The position numbers and the translations under genes are program-made. The notes under the pieces were generated by a model that saw nothing but the letters and a program-made list of their open reading frames with translations, ran no database searches and was not told the origin of the DNA. DNA of 64,000 bases. Source: an uncultured Dorea sp. GTDB taxonomy: Bacteria; Bacillota; Clostridia; Lachnospirales; Lachnospiraceae. Positions 1 to 10,521 of the stretch are shown here, one piece after another (the first letter of the stretch is position 1; each line of letters opens with the position of its first letter). Where the stretch lies: positions 1 to 64,000 of the forward strand of contig CAJUMF010000011.1 in NCBI GenBank assembly GCA_910586965.1, in the 5' to 3' direction.

Positions 1-370
1 CACCTCATAATAGAGGTGACAGATATGCTAAAAATCAATGATACAGTGCACTAGTTCTGCAATTTAGGTTTTCTTCCCATCTTCTTAAGCTGTTCTTAAG
101 ATTTTTTTGTTTTCTTTTATAGATTCAACATACTTTAGACACATTTAACTTTTATACTTAATACCAGATAGTTGATAAATGACTTATCACTATCTCCCCC
201 TCATAAAAGTATGCACGATGAATTGTGCAGCACTTTACTCTCATTCCTTTAGATAACTATAACAACAACGAGAACCCGCAAGCCATAAGGCAAGCGGGTT
301 TTCGCTGTTCCAAATATACTTTATCAGAGTAACCAGGACGGGGCTATCGGGAATAGATACTACCGTTATT
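1..370. other. Intergenic region at the window's left edge
   Basis: There is no convincing coding sequence here. The stretch is AT-rich and holds three inverted repeats: CACCTC/GAGGTG at 1-18, an imperfect GATAGTTGATAA/TTATCACTATC hairpin at 167-194, and a GC-rich hairpin at 273-300 that probably ends the glycan operon. The 1-18 repeat could be the 3' part of a terminator belonging to a gene outside the window. Confidence 0.5.
273..300 (-). terminator. Probable terminator of the glycan operon
   Basis: The hairpin has arms AACCCGC and GCGGGTT plus an inner GCC/GGC stem around an ATAA loop. It lies about 70 bases past the ugd stop codon. The minus-strand tail (CTCGTTGTTGTTA) is T-rich but interrupted, and the plus-strand tail is also short, so it may act in both directions. 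Confidence 0.5.
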
Positions 371-1567
371 TTAGTCCCGATAGAACAAATCCCTTGTATA
401 TACTTTCTCTTTTACATCATCAAGCACTTTATCATATCTGTTAGCAATAATACAATCTGCCCGTCTTTTAAAAATATCCAGATCATTAACTATCTGATCC
501 CCATAAAAAAAAGCATGATTTTTTATAGAAGGTTCATAAATAATAACTGTAAGCCCCTTCGCCTTTATTCTTTTTATTACGCCCTGGATTGAACTATGGC
601 GGTAATTATCACTATTGCTCTTCATCGTAAGCCGGTATACACCGACAACCGTAGATCCGTTTTGAACTTTCTTAACCACTTGGTCAGCAATAAAATCTTT
701 CCTTGTCCGATTCGCTTCCACAATCGCTTCAATAAGGTTTTCCGGAACATCTTTATAATTGGCCAATAATTGCTTTGTATCTTTTGGCAGACAGTATCCT
801 CCGTAACCAAAGGATGGATTATTATAAAATCCGCCAATACGCGGATCCAGTCCGACTCCTTCTATGATCTCTTGTGTATTCAGGCCCTTCATCTCAGCAT
901 ATGTATCAAGCTCATTAAAATAACCCACCCGCAAGGCCAGATAGGTATTGGCAAACAATTTTACTGCCTCTGCTTCCGTTGAACCCATAAATAATGTCGG
1001 AATATTCCTTTTTACCGCTCCTTCCTGCAGTAATGCGGCAAACTCCTGCGCGGCCTTAAGCATCTTTTCATTGCCGGCAGGATATCCCACAATAATCCGT
1101 GATGGATACAGATTATCATATAAAGCCTTGGATTCACGTAAGAACTCCGGGCTGAACAGAATCCTTTCTGATTTATATTTATCCCGAAGCTTCCCCGTAT
1201 ATCCTACAGGCACCGTTGACTTTATTATTATGATTGCATCAGGGTTTACCTGCAAAGCGCTTTTCACAGTCATCTCTACCGTAGATGTATCAAAAAAATC
1301 CCTCTCGTCATCATAGTCCGTCGGCGTCGCAACTATGATATAATCCGCGTCTTTATAAGCCTGCTCCTCATCTAAAGTTGCCATAAGATTTAAACTTTTG
1401 CTCGCAAAATACTCTTTGATATCCGGATCTTCTATCGGCGAACAGCGTTCATTTATCATATCCACTTTTTCCCCAATGACATCGAACGCTTTCACCTCAT
1501 TTTTTTGCGCCAGCAGAACTGCCAATGATAATCCTACATATCCAATTCCCGCAACAGCTATTTTCAT
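371..1567 (-). CDS. ugd: UDP-glucose 6-dehydrogenase
   Basis: It oxidises UDP-glucose to UDP-glucuronate with two NAD+, supplying an acidic sugar donor to the glycan genes transcribed just before it. The N-terminus has the Rossmann motif GIGYVG (residues 7-12). The middle carries the family signatures KSTVPVG and SPEFLRE. The catalytic Cys259 sits in [15 protein letters not shown]. The 398 residues match the short bacterial form (E. coli Ugd is about 388). The ATG has GGAGG upstream and overlaps the preceding glycosyltransferase stop by 4 bases (ATGA), so the genes are translationally coupled. It is the last gene of the operon. Confidence 0.95.
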   Translation of the reverse strand: MKIAVAGIGYVGLSLAVLLAQKNEVKAFDVIGEKVDMINERCSPIEDPDIKEYFASKSLNLMATLDEEQAYKDADYIIVATPTDYDDERDFFDTSTVEMTVKSALQVNPDAIIIIKSTVPVGYTGKLRDKYKSERILFSPEFLRESKALYDNLYPSRIIVGYPAGNEKMLKAAQEFAALLQEGAVKRNIPTLFMGSTEAEAVKLFANTYLALRVGYFNELDTYAEMKGLNTQEIIEGVGLDPRIGGFYNNPSFGYGGYCLPKDTKQLLANYKDVPENLIEAIVEANRTRKDFIADQVVKKVQNGSTVVGVYRLTMKSNSDNYRHSSIQGVIKRIKAKGLTVIIYEPSIKNHAFFYGDQIVNDLDIFKRRADCIIANRYDKVLDDVKEKVYTRDLFYRD

Positions 1568-2853
1568 AAACTCCTCCGCATAAGTATTTGCTCCAATCGG
1601 AAATCAATTACCTCTATTTTCTGAAATCCCGCTTTTTTAGCATTATCTATCATAACATCCTGATAATCCCATCTGGCAGTTATCAAAACCAGTATCGCAT
1701 CATTACTTGTATACTCTCTGATTCCTTTTATCTTTACTCCTTCTATTTCCGTGGGATGCGTGTTGTTTTCTGATGTTGCAAACCCAATAACTTTTCCACC
1801 CATACCCTTTTGTTTCAGATAATTCCATACAATTCTTCCTATCTTACCAGCTCCATATAATATAATTTTTTTATTTCCACGTACTAAACTTTCAAATCCC
1901 AATTCATAAATGGACGCACTCATCGTATAACGTCCTGCCATTCCCACACCGAGACTATTCATCAATAGTCTATCTACTACCGGCAAATTTTCTGTTTTTA
2001 TTTTTTGTGCATCATCAAGTGCAAAATCCGTATATTTTATATTATACATGATAAATTCCATATATTTCGAAACGGCAGCTTCCATCCGTGCCGCAAGTTT
2101 ATGGGTCATCAAGTATCTCATGATTTCTTTATAACAGATAATCCGCCCTATCAAGCTGAAATAAGAAGGTTCTGAAGTCATAATAGAATGCTCCCGAACA
2201 CGATACCGCAAACATTCCCACTTCCTATGCGTGATTTTTGTTGCACTTATGTAACATTGAAACGAAAAAAGGCAATCCTCATGGAGAATTCCCGGCATAA
2301 AACGAATTTTATTCTCATTTAACCACGAACTTCTAATAAATAAAATCCACGCTGCATCGCAAAAGTCATCATTTTCTATTAACTCGCAAAATAATTCGTC
2401 CCCTGTCCATATTCCTGAATATTCTTTTTGTCTACGGTAATAGTTGTCCTTATATTCTCTTTTTTTAAGTTCCTCTGTCTCATAAAAGCATTCTGCATCA
2501 AAAGTCAAAATTTCAACATCTTCACCTTGTGCTGTTTCGTATAATTCTTTCAAAACAAATTCTGCAAGACAATCATCACTGTCCAAAAACAAAAGATACT
2601 CTCCCTTTGCATATTCAATTCCGATGTTTCTAGCAGAAGAAAGACCTTTATTTTCCTGACTGACCACTTTGATTCTATCATCTTTTCGCGCATATGTTTT
2701 TAAAATCTCGCCCGAACTATCTGTAGAGCCATCATTCACGCAAATTATCTCCATATCCTGTATATCCTGAGAAATGACGCTGTCCAAACATTCTGCCAAA
2801 TATTTTTCCACATTATATACAGGAATTATCACAGATACAGCAATCTTGTCCAT
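1564..2853 (-). CDS. GT2 glycosyltransferase with C-terminal Rossmann-like module
   Basis: The N-terminal GT-A domain (about residues 1-230) has the opening [18 protein letters not shown], the donor-binding [10 protein letters not shown] and the metal-binding DSDD. It should transfer a sugar from a nucleotide donor to a growing glycan at the inner membrane face. A second, smaller domain at about residues 330-420 begins with [11 protein letters not shown], a nucleotide-binding Rossmann turn. The same module recurs in other proteins of this operon. The ribosome binding site is GGAGG. Donor and acceptor cannot be told from sequence. It overlaps ugd by 4 bases. Confidence 0.85.
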   Translation of the reverse strand: MDKIAVSVIIPVYNVEKYLAECLDSVISQDIQDMEIICVNDGSTDSSGEILKTYARKDDRIKVVSQENKGLSSARNIGIEYAKGEYLLFLDSDDCLAEFVLKELYETAQGEDVEILTFDAECFYETEELKKREYKDNYYRRQKEYSGIWTGDELFCELIENDDFCDAAWILFIRSSWLNENKIRFMPGILHEDCLFSFQCYISATKITHRKWECLRYRVREHSIMTSEPSYFSLIGRIICYKEIMRYLMTHKLAARMEAAVSKYMEFIMYNIKYTDFALDDAQKIKTENLPVVDRLLMNSLGVGMAGRYTMSASIYELGFESLVRGNKKIILYGAGKIGRIVWNYLKQKGMGGKVIGFATSENNTHPTEIEGVKIKGIREYTSNDAILVLITARWDYQDVMIDNAKKAGFQKIEVIDFRLEQILMRRSL

Positions 2854-2869
2854 ATGTCTCCATCCTCCG

Positions 2870-4159
2870 TTATTCCAAAGTTACAACGTTCCGAAATTCT
2901 AAAGCGTTTAAGTTTTTAATTATCTCCTTTTTATACCGTTCTGTTACCGCCACAATAACAACTGCACTTTCCGCATATTTTTTTAAATCACAAATACACT
3001 TTACTTCCAACCCATGCTTATATTTTTTTTCCGGCACTCTCCCGGACACTGCATAAACAATAAACCGAAAGGAACTAATATCATCTTTTATCCATTCCCA
3101 CACTTCACTGCCACAGGCTCCGGCACCATAGATGATCAACTCTTCTGAATACCTTTTTATTATTGTCCGGAGCTTCATTGGTTTCTTAAATAATTCTTCC
3201 AAATAAAAATCCATGTCATATAATATTAGTCGAAGTTTTTCCTTTTCATCCTCGTAAAACTCCGACAAGTCCAATTCTCCTTTGTTTTTTGATTCCAAAA
3301 AATCCTCTCTGATTCTACTTAAGAAATTCTTCCGAAAAGATTCCTTAATGCGCTTAACAGTAAACAAACAACTTTGAAAACGGAACATCTGATAAATAGG
3401 AAGATATTGCATAAACTGTTCCTTGCTGTCCATCATTTTTCTATAGATAAATTGATACTCATCACACACGCAAAAAACTTTTTCTTTGCTCGCAATAGAG
3501 GATGCTTCATTGTCTTGACGATAACGGTAGAAACTTTTATCAGACAAATATCCCCTCTGTGCTTTCATCAAAACTTGAAAAAAGAATCCCAAATCCTGGT
3601 AAGACGCTCCTGGTGTTTCATTGTGGACAATACGATTCTCCCACAAAAATTTTTTACGGTAAATGCCAGTGGGATTTGCAATATACCCTCTAAACATTGG
3701 TTTTATATCCTCCGCCAATAAGCATCTTCCATACAAATCCTTTTGCTCTGTCAAATGTACATTTTCAAATATTCTTTCTGTGCCATCTTTCCAAAAAAAA
3801 TCATAATCCGATTTTACAAAATCATATCCGTTACTATCTGCTATTCTGTATAATGTATTAAGCATTTCCGATTCTATATAATCATCTGATTCAACTATTG
3901 CTATATATTTCCCTTTTGCCATACGGATTCCCAAATTCATCGTACTGCCATATCCAGAATTTTTTTTGTGTACCACTTTAATCCGAGTATCGTGAGATGC
4001 AAGCCTATCTAATATTTGCGCACTCTCATCCACAGAACCATCATCCAAACATAATATCTCTATTTCCTGCAATGTCTGATTACATATACTGTTCACACAT
4101 TCTTCCACATATTTTTCTGTATTATAAACCGGAATCAGGACTGACACTAATACGTCCAT
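2870..4159 (-). CDS. GT2 glycosyltransferase with C-terminal Rossmann-like module
   Basis: The 429 residues start with a family 2 glycosyltransferase domain: VLIPVYNTEKYVEECVNS, LDDGSVDES and ESDDYIE. A long helical middle section follows. The C-terminus (about residue 345 on) contains IIYGAGACGSEVWEW, the Rossmann-like module also found on the neighbouring transferase. The protein is related to, but clearly diverged from, the gene downstream, so each probably adds a different residue. The start has AAAGGAGGGG upstream. The gap to the next gene is only 16 bases, in keeping with one transcript. Confidence 0.83.
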   Translation of the reverse strand: MDVLVSVLIPVYNTEKYVEECVNSICNQTLQEIEILCLDDGSVDESAQILDRLASHDTRIKVVHKKNSGYGSTMNLGIRMAKGKYIAIVESDDYIESEMLNTLYRIADSNGYDFVKSDYDFFWKDGTERIFENVHLTEQKDLYGRCLLAEDIKPMFRGYIANPTGIYRKKFLWENRIVHNETPGASYQDLGFFFQVLMKAQRGYLSDKSFYRYRQDNEASSIASKEKVFCVCDEYQFIYRKMMDSKEQFMQYLPIYQMFRFQSCLFTVKRIKESFRKNFLSRIREDFLESKNKGELDLSEFYEDEKEKLRLILYDMDFYLEELFKKPMKLRTIIKRYSEELIIYGAGACGSEVWEWIKDDISSFRFIVYAVSGRVPEKKYKHGLEVKCICDLKKYAESAVVIVAVTERYKKEIIKNLNALEFRNVVTLE

Positions 4160-4193
4160 CCATCGCCCCTCCTTTAACCGTTCTCTTCTTAAA

Positions 4194-5333
4194 TTATTTA
4201 ATCCCTCTTAACTCAAAAAGTAAGTCATCTGCCATTTGCCACCATAAATCTTCACCTTCCAAAGTAACATCTTTTACTATATTTACATCATAGCAAGTTT
4301 TATCTGTTCTCCGTCTGGTTTCCCTTCCCTTTTCCCGCACTATATATGTAATTGGTTCTTCTTTTGATAACATATCATCATCAAATAATATATTTTTTAT
4401 CGCCTGGTTTATATCCGGATCATCTGAGTAGAAAAAACGTTTTCCATCCACATTGGGCCATTCTTTCCAAAAGCGCTCTATAACATCAAACAAATAGTTC
4501 CTGACCTCCTTATAACTTTTTAAATCCATTTTCCCGGACTTATATGCAATTTGAGCTTTTCTCAAAGCAAATCTCAGCTGACTATAATACATTTTTTGGA
4601 GCGCCTTCTCATATTTCTCCACTAAACCAAATCGTTCAAAATTATCTCTCATGTTTATCAAGGCTGTTCCAAAAGATTTCAATGCCTCCACTGACGATAT
4701 TGTATTTCCTTCTCTTGTCCTCAAGTAATAATACAAAGGTTCTCCAACACGGCATATCTTTTCCGACAGAGCTATTAAAGGCGGAACTATTGGAATATCA
4801 TTAATTGCTATTGTTGGTTGCCAAATTCCCCACTTTTTAAAAATTTCTCTTCGAAAAATCTTTCCGCATAAAAATGTTCTCCCTTTATTTATAAAATCCG
4901 GATTATCTTCTGTATTCTGTACTATCCGATCAGGCATACGAATTTTTGATACATGCAGTTCCCTCTTTCCGCCAATATCATCCACATAGTACAAATCACA
5001 GATTACTATATCTGATTTTTCTGCATATTCCATCATTATTTTTGCATAATCTCTCTCCCACCAGTCGTCAGAATCAAGGAAAGTGATATACTCTCCTTGA
5101 GCCATTCTAAGACCCAAGTTTCGGGCCGTCCCAGAACCTCCGTTCTCTTTTTCAACATACCGAATTCTATGATCTATGATTTCATACTCTTTGCAAATAT
5201 TTCCCGAACCATCTGTAGACCCATCATTTATTAAAAATATCTCCATATCCTGATATGACTGCCCAAGAACTGACTCAATACACTTTTTCAAATATTTTTC
5301 TACATTATAAACAGGTATCACCACTGTTAACAT
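4194..5333 (-). CDS. GT2 glycosyltransferase
   Basis: This is a family 2 glycosyltransferase of 379 residues with [29 protein letters not shown] and the DSDDWWE metal site. It lacks the C-terminal Rossmann-like module of its neighbours. I placed the start at the ATG at 5333, preceded by GGAAAGGAA; a GTG seven codons upstream is possible but has a poorer ribosome site. The C-terminal third is basic and helical without a recognisable domain. The specificity is unknown. Confidence 0.82.
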   Translation of the reverse strand: MLTVVIPVYNVEKYLKKCIESVLGQSYQDMEIFLINDGSTDGSGNICKEYEIIDHRIRYVEKENGGSGTARNLGLRMAQGEYITFLDSDDWWERDYAKIMMEYAEKSDIVICDLYYVDDIGGKRELHVSKIRMPDRIVQNTEDNPDFINKGRTFLCGKIFRREIFKKWGIWQPTIAINDIPIVPPLIALSEKICRVGEPLYYYLRTREGNTISSVEALKSFGTALINMRDNFERFGLVEKYEKALQKMYYSQLRFALRKAQIAYKSGKMDLKSYKEVRNYLFDVIERFWKEWPNVDGKRFFYSDDPDINQAIKNILFDDDMLSKEEPITYIVREKGRETRRRTDKTCYDVNIVKDVTLEGEDLWWQMADDLLFELRGIK

Positions 5334-5361
5334 AAATAATCGATTCCTTTCCACAGGACGG

Positions 5362-6672
5362 TCATTTGGAGATATCTACAATGATGTCTACAATGATGTC
5401 TCTGAACGTAATCACATTTTTTATATTTCTTTCCTGATACATTCTCAAAACAGACGCACAATCCAGCAAGGAAATAATCAGGCAATCACATTGCGGTATA
5501 TCATCTTCCGGTTTGATAATCCGAACTTGCTTATATGACAGAACTTGCCTATCGATACAGCATACAATATCTATCCCGCATTCCTTCAATATATTTAAAA
5601 GGATTTTCCCATACTCTCCTACTCCATATACCGCTACTTTTTTAATTTTTCTGTCAAAAAAATATTGTCTGAATCCATATGCACTTTGCTGAATTCGTAT
5701 GATATTTTTCATCAAACCATAGCTTTTCTTTAAATTAGACACCTCTTCACAGGGTACATCAATCGGAATCTTCTCGGCATTCTTACACAAACCGTATATA
5801 TCATTCAATATTTTGAATTCATCTGCACCTTTATATCTATCATTTATTTCACGTATTTCCAACAGAAGACGCATAACGTTGTCGGACAAATTATATAATA
5901 TATCTTCGTAATATTCGTTTTCAATTCGCCCAATAATCTTTTTATATAGAATTCTTAAATCGTTATCCACAGCCATCTGCAGATTATCCTTTATACCCAT
6001 TAATACATATTCTATTTTTCTTGCATTTCTCTCTTTGTTTTGGTGCCCAAATCTATAACAGTATAACGTAACAGGCAGAACCCAAAAACATCTTGCTTTA
6101 AGCAAAGCCTTCAGGAAAAAAGGTGGATCCTGATACCGAAGATAATGAGGAAAGTCAATTTGATTTTCTAATAAAAACAACCTGTTAAATATAAAACACT
6201 GATAATGGAAATCCTCCTGAAATTCTTTAAAATCAACAAGCTTTCCTTGTATCTCTTTTATATCAATATCAGGAAACAATGAATAATCCTGTATTCCATT
6301 CTCATCTATAACTTTTAAAAAGCTCCCGCAAATATTTACATGATTTTTTTCACATGCATTTACCATGTACTGCAATGCATTTTTATCATAATAGAAATCA
6401 TCCACATCAAGAAATGAAATATAAGAACCCTTGGCCTTAGAAATTCCGTAATTTCTCGCCGCTCCTGAACCAGCATGACTTTGTTTCAAGATACGTATAC
6501 GTCCGTCCTTTTTCTGCAATCCATAAAGAACCTGCAACGTAGTATCTATAGAACCATCGTCAATGCAGATTATCTCTAGCTCTTTCATTGTTTGATTTTC
6601 AACACTTTCAATACATTTCTGTATATAGACTTCTGCATTATATATGGGGATAATTATTGATACTTTAATCAT
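5362..6672 (-). CDS. GT2 glycosyltransferase with C-terminal Rossmann-like module
   Basis: The 436 residues begin with the GT-A motifs IIIPIYNAEVYIQKCIES, CIDDGSIDTT and LDVDDFYYD. About 330 residues in, KVAVYGVGEYGKILLNIL marks the same nucleotide-binding-like module that is fused to two other transferases here. The last residues repeat DIIVDIIVDIS, matching a short GATGTCTACAAT duplication near 5380-5400. The start has AAGGAG and overlaps the stop of the upstream radical SAM gene by 4 bases, so the two are translationally coupled. Confidence 0.83.
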   Translation of the reverse strand: MIKVSIIIPIYNAEVYIQKCIESVENQTMKELEIICIDDGSIDTTLQVLYGLQKKDGRIRILKQSHAGSGAARNYGISKAKGSYISFLDVDDFYYDKNALQYMVNACEKNHVNICGSFLKVIDENGIQDYSLFPDIDIKEIQGKLVDFKEFQEDFHYQCFIFNRLFLLENQIDFPHYLRYQDPPFFLKALLKARCFWVLPVTLYCYRFGHQNKERNARKIEYVLMGIKDNLQMAVDNDLRILYKKIIGRIENEYYEDILYNLSDNVMRLLLEIREINDRYKGADEFKILNDIYGLCKNAEKIPIDVPCEEVSNLKKSYGLMKNIIRIQQSAYGFRQYFFDRKIKKVAVYGVGEYGKILLNILKECGIDIVCCIDRQVLSYKQVRIIKPEDDIPQCDCLIISLLDCASVLRMYQERNIKNVITFRDIIVDIIVDISK

Positions 6673-8330
6673 ATATCTGCTCCTTGGGTATCCATTTGTT
6701 TACACATCAGGTTCTTTATTTCCCTTATTTCAATATTGGAAGACTCCCAAATAGAATTCTTCATAATTTCTAACAGCTCAGGTTTCAACTCCCCTGATTT
6801 ACTATTAATCATACTGATATTTTCAAATTCTTTTTCCGTATAAGTTCCCCAATTATGAATTGCATAAAAAATAGCATTAGCATTTATTTTTTTCGCCCAC
6901 TTTGCAAAATCTATCATTTCATAATAATTATCTTTTTGAACGACAAAAACAAGATTAATATTGTTAATTTTTCCCGCCTTTTTGTACTCCTTTAATAGTT
7001 CAATATTTTCACATACTTTTTCAAAACTCCCGCCTCGCCGAATTTTTTCATAGGTTTCCTTTGTCGTTGCATCTACAGATACACTAAAATTGATGACTTC
7101 ATACAGATTTGTAAGCCTATCTAGCACATGCCTGTTTAAAAGATTCCCATTTGTGCCTATTGTTATTTGCTTTCGTTTTCCTCCATATATATCAAATATC
7201 AATTTTTTATATGTTGGGCTGAATAAAGCCTCTCCATCACCGGCAATTGATAGCCTTTCTGAATTTAGCAGCCACCTTGTTTCTACCAATCTATCTGCAA
7301 TTGTATTAATCCTGTCTAATTCTTTACCAGATGCTATTCTCAGGCTCGTCCTACATGAAGTGCAACGAAGATTACAAGTATAATCAATATTTAATTGTAC
7401 CCACTCAGGCATGTTTGAAGCAATAAGCACATTTTCTATTCGCAAATGTGCATCCTCTTTAAAACTTCCTTGCAAAAACGGACACATGTCCTTACAGCAA
7501 AAAGAATACGTCATATTAATTATAGACAAGCGGATTATCCTTGCCTTTACAGAATTCCATATTTCTTCCCCACTGTTTTGCAGTATATTCCCATAACTCG
7601 TTTTCATCCCTTCGCAACAGCACATTACATTCCCGTCATTATAAATAACTATCCGATTAAATGGATATTTACATATTGGATATGCACGTGGTACATCAAA
7701 TACTGTTTTTTTAAGCATTTGAGACGGCAAATCTTGAGGTATTTCCTTGTATACTATAAAATCCTCCTTTTCCTTTAATCCTTTTTCCTTCAAAATCGGA
7801 ATTATTTCATCATAATAAGCAGTCAAAATAACACAAAACAACTCAGACCAGTTTGTTATATTTTCTGGCAACACCACTCTTTTCCCATTAAAAGTATTTT
7901 TTTCTTCAGCTTTATTATCAATATAAAAATCCGGTGATATTCCCTGAATTTTAACATTCATCCTTGCTATACTGCCTGTTCCCCAAAATACAACCTTTCT
8001 CCCCCCCATCAATAAGGCCAGACTGTCCTCTTTATTATCTAAAAGATAAAATAAATCCTCAGCTATTATAAAATTTTCTTTATATTTCCAACCGTATTCA
8101 CTTAATATTTTCTTTATTTTCTCTGTTTCCAAAACGCATATTATAATCATGTGGTCTTGTAAGCTGATTTCGCTAATTTGTTCTTTTGTATAAATAATAC
8201 ACTGGCCTTTATAATCGTTGGGTATGTTGTCACAGATATAGGCTACTGGCGACACATCTGCAAAAATATATTCAAAATCTTTTTGTATCTTTCCCATTCC
8301 CCAAATAATAACCTTCCTGTTTCCAAACAT
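6669..8330 (-). CDS. Radical SAM protein with duplicated N-terminal Rossmann-like modules
   Basis: This 553-residue protein is built from several parts. It opens with two copies of a Rossmann-like module (KVIIWGMGKIQKD near residue 5 and KVVFWGTGSIARM near residue 110). A cysteine-rich segment follows (CKYPFN, VMCCCEG, CCKDMC, about residues 218-290) that looks like a SPASM-type auxiliary cluster. Then comes the radical SAM core, with the CxxxCxxC motif in YTCNLRCTSC. The C-rich segment precedes the core, whereas SPASM domains usually follow it. The family cleaves SAM to a 5'-deoxyadenosyl radical; here it probably modifies a sugar or a peptide acceptor of the glycan pathway, which is inference. 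The ribosome site is GAGGGAG. Confidence 0.78.
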   Translation of the reverse strand: MFGNRKVIIWGMGKIQKDFEYIFADVSPVAYICDNIPNDYKGQCIIYTKEQISEISLQDHMIIICVLETEKIKKILSEYGWKYKENFIIAEDLFYLLDNKEDSLALLMGGRKVVFWGTGSIARMNVKIQGISPDFYIDNKAEEKNTFNGKRVVLPENITNWSELFCVILTAYYDEIIPILKEKGLKEKEDFIVYKEIPQDLPSQMLKKTVFDVPRAYPICKYPFNRIVIYNDGNVMCCCEGMKTSYGNILQNSGEEIWNSVKARIIRLSIINMTYSFCCKDMCPFLQGSFKEDAHLRIENVLIASNMPEWVQLNIDYTCNLRCTSCRTSLRIASGKELDRINTIADRLVETRWLLNSERLSIAGDGEALFSPTYKKLIFDIYGGKRKQITIGTNGNLLNRHVLDRLTNLYEVINFSVSVDATTKETYEKIRRGGSFEKVCENIELLKEYKKAGKINNINLVFVVQKDNYYEMIDFAKWAKKINANAIFYAIHNWGTYTEKEFENISMINSKSGELKPELLEIMKNSIWESSNIEIREIKNLMCKQMDTQGADI

Positions 8331-8362
8331 AGTATTCTCCCTCTTCCAAATTGTACTAATAA

Positions 8363-9457
8363 TTAGATTAGTAATTTATGAACCAGTTTTAACGACGATT
8401 TTACAGTATCCTGCATATCATAATACTTATATTCTCCTAGTCTCCCGCCAAACCAGACCTTTTCTTCTTTTTCCGCATCCCTTTTATACAGATTATATTT
8501 TTGATTATTTTTTACATCATTAATAGGATAATAGGGCTCTGCTCCCACTTCCCATTTCAAAGGATATTCCCGGGAGATAACCGTCTTGTCTTGTGTTCCA
8601 AATTCAAAATGTTTATGTTCAATTATTCTCGTATAGGGTATCAATGCATCCGTATAATTAACAACTGCTACACCCTGATAATTTTTTTCTTTTAATATGT
8701 CTGTTTCAAATCGAAGACTTCTGTATTCTAATTCTCCATACTTGAACATATAAAAAGCATCTATAGCTCCGGTATAAATAACTTGGTTTGCTATTTTATC
8801 CCACTTGCTCTTATTTTCCAAATAGTTTACATTGCACTTAATTTTGCAGCCATTAAACATCTTCTCCATAATCGACGTATACCCGCCAATGGGTATACCC
8901 TGATATGGATCATTAAAATAATTATTGTCATATGTAAACCTTAACGGTATTCTCCGCATAATGGACGCCGGAAGTTCTGTACATCGCCTTCCCCATTGTT
9001 TCTCTGTATAGCCTTTTATCAGTTTCTCATAAATATCTTTTCCAACCAAACCAATGGCGTGCTCTTCTAAATTTCTTGCCGGCTTATATGCATTCTTACT
9101 CTGCCTTCTTATAATTTCCTCTGCTTCTTTCGGCGTTTGTATATTCCACATTTTAGAAAACGTGTTCATATTAAAGGGCATATTATATAATTCATCTTTA
9201 TACTTCGCGATAGGAGAATTGATAAAATGGTTGAACTTTGCAAATTGTTTCATATATTCCCATATCATACTATCAGATGTCCGGAATATGTGTGCACCAT
9301 ATTTGTGAACTGTTATTCCTTCTATATTTTCCGTGTAGCAATTACCGCCTATATGTTTTCTTTTTTCCAATACCAAACAGCTCTTTCCCCTTTTAATCGC
9401 CTCATGCGCAAAAGTCGCGTTAAAAAGACCTGCTCCTACCAGTAAAAAATCATACAT
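8363..9457 (-). CDS. glf: UDP-galactopyranose mutase
   Basis: It converts UDP-galactopyranose to UDP-galactofuranose by a flavin-dependent ring contraction, so the glycan probably contains galactofuranose. The FAD-binding N-terminus reads FLLVGAGLFNATFAHEA with the following GGNCYTE. The family motifs YGAHIFRT, EKQWGR and GGYTSIMEKM are all present. The 364 residues match the usual length of about 370. The start has AGGAG at good spacing. It lies within the operon between the radical SAM gene and a glycosyltransferase. Confidence 0.95.
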   Translation of the reverse strand: MYDFLLVGAGLFNATFAHEAIKRGKSCLVLEKRKHIGGNCYTENIEGITVHKYGAHIFRTSDSMIWEYMKQFAKFNHFINSPIAKYKDELYNMPFNMNTFSKMWNIQTPKEAEEIIRRQSKNAYKPARNLEEHAIGLVGKDIYEKLIKGYTEKQWGRRCTELPASIMRRIPLRFTYDNNYFNDPYQGIPIGGYTSIMEKMFNGCKIKCNVNYLENKSKWDKIANQVIYTGAIDAFYMFKYGELEYRSLRFETDILKEKNYQGVAVVNYTDALIPYTRIIEHKHFEFGTQDKTVISREYPLKWEVGAEPYYPINDVKNNQKYNLYKRDAEKEEKVWFGGRLGEYKYYDMQDTVKSSLKLVHKLLI

Positions 9458-9534
9458 TAATTTCTCCTGCTGTATTATCTAACTTTCTGAATTTGTATCT
9501 CTTCTCAAATCTTTATTCGTAATTATATCTTTAA

Positions 9535-10494
9535 TCAATCGAGTATATTAATCTTTTTTATTGTAGAATATAAATCTTCATTTTTATTAATTTCATCCCA
9601 ATCTAATTCAGCGAAAAAATCTTTTAACTTTTCTCTGATTCTTATTTTTTGTATATCGGACAAATAAACGTACCAAATTAATAAATCCGTCAATTCCATT
9701 GTTAAAATACGTTTATATATATCATTTTTTATACTACTTTTTATTCCTCTTAAATAATCTCTTATCATGTTAAAAGAAGAAAACTGACATTCAAAATTAT
9801 CTCCCCTAATTCCAATAAGGGAATCTGGGTTTTCAATCTGATGATTAACAACATATTTGTCTAAATATGCTATTTTCTGTGTATTTGTTATAACCTTTAT
9901 ATAAAAAGAGCGATCATTGACACATCTTAATCTATTAAACTCAATTTTATAATCAATTAAAAAAGAACGTTTATAAATTCCAGACCAAGGCGTATGCGAC
10001 GATGCTTCAATTAACTCTGTAGGATGATCTTCTATGGAAATCAATTTTCCAAAATCTGTTGCTTTCATAAATTCACAAGTATAATCTTTATGCTCATTAC
10101 TTTTTTCTACCCCTGTTTTCATAGAAAAACATTTTGATCTAAATTTGATACAATCCGCATCTAAAGATACTGCGAAATCATATAACTCCTTATATACATT
10201 AGGTAATAGACAATCATCTGCATCCAGAAAATGTACAAAATTTCCACGTGCTACATGCAACCCTTTATTTCGCGCTGTTCCTGCATACTGGTTTTTTTGT
10301 TTTATATATTGAATATTTTTATTTGTTTTACAATATGTTTCTATAATTTTTTGTGATGAATCAGTAGAGCCATCATCTATACAAATGATTTCTGACATCT
10401 CTAAATCCTGACCAATCACACTATCTATACATCTTTCTAAAAACTTTTCAGCATTATAGACCGGAATAACCGTTGAAAATTTTATTTTCTCCAT
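9535..10494 (-). CDS. GT2 glycosyltransferase
   Basis: A compact family 2 glycosyltransferase of 319 residues with TVIPVYNAEKFLERCIDS, CIDDGSTDSS and LDADDCLLP. It carries no extra module. The gene is very AT-rich even by the standard of this operon. GGAG precedes the ATG at 9 bases. It lies directly upstream of glf, so a galactofuranosyl transfer is possible, but nothing in the sequence proves the donor. Confidence 0.83.
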   Translation of the reverse strand: MEKIKFSTVIPVYNAEKFLERCIDSVIGQDLEMSEIICIDDGSTDSSQKIIETYCKTNKNIQYIKQKNQYAGTARNKGLHVARGNFVHFLDADDCLLPNVYKELYDFAVSLDADCIKFRSKCFSMKTGVEKSNEHKDYTCEFMKATDFGKLISIEDHPTELIEASSHTPWSGIYKRSFLIDYKIEFNRLRCVNDRSFYIKVITNTQKIAYLDKYVVNHQIENPDSLIGIRGDNFECQFSSFNMIRDYLRGIKSSIKNDIYKRILTMELTDLLIWYVYLSDIQKIRIREKLKDFFAELDWDEINKNEDLYSTIKKINILD

Positions 10495-10521
10495 CTTTTC
10501 TCGCTCCGAATATTTAAAATT

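Noticed and set aside
999..1008. A 10-base match (AATATTCCTT) to the candidate guide within ugd
   Set aside because: It lies in the coding body of ugd, the following bases differ, and a 10-mer match is expected by chance at appreciable frequency in a 64-kb AT-rich window.
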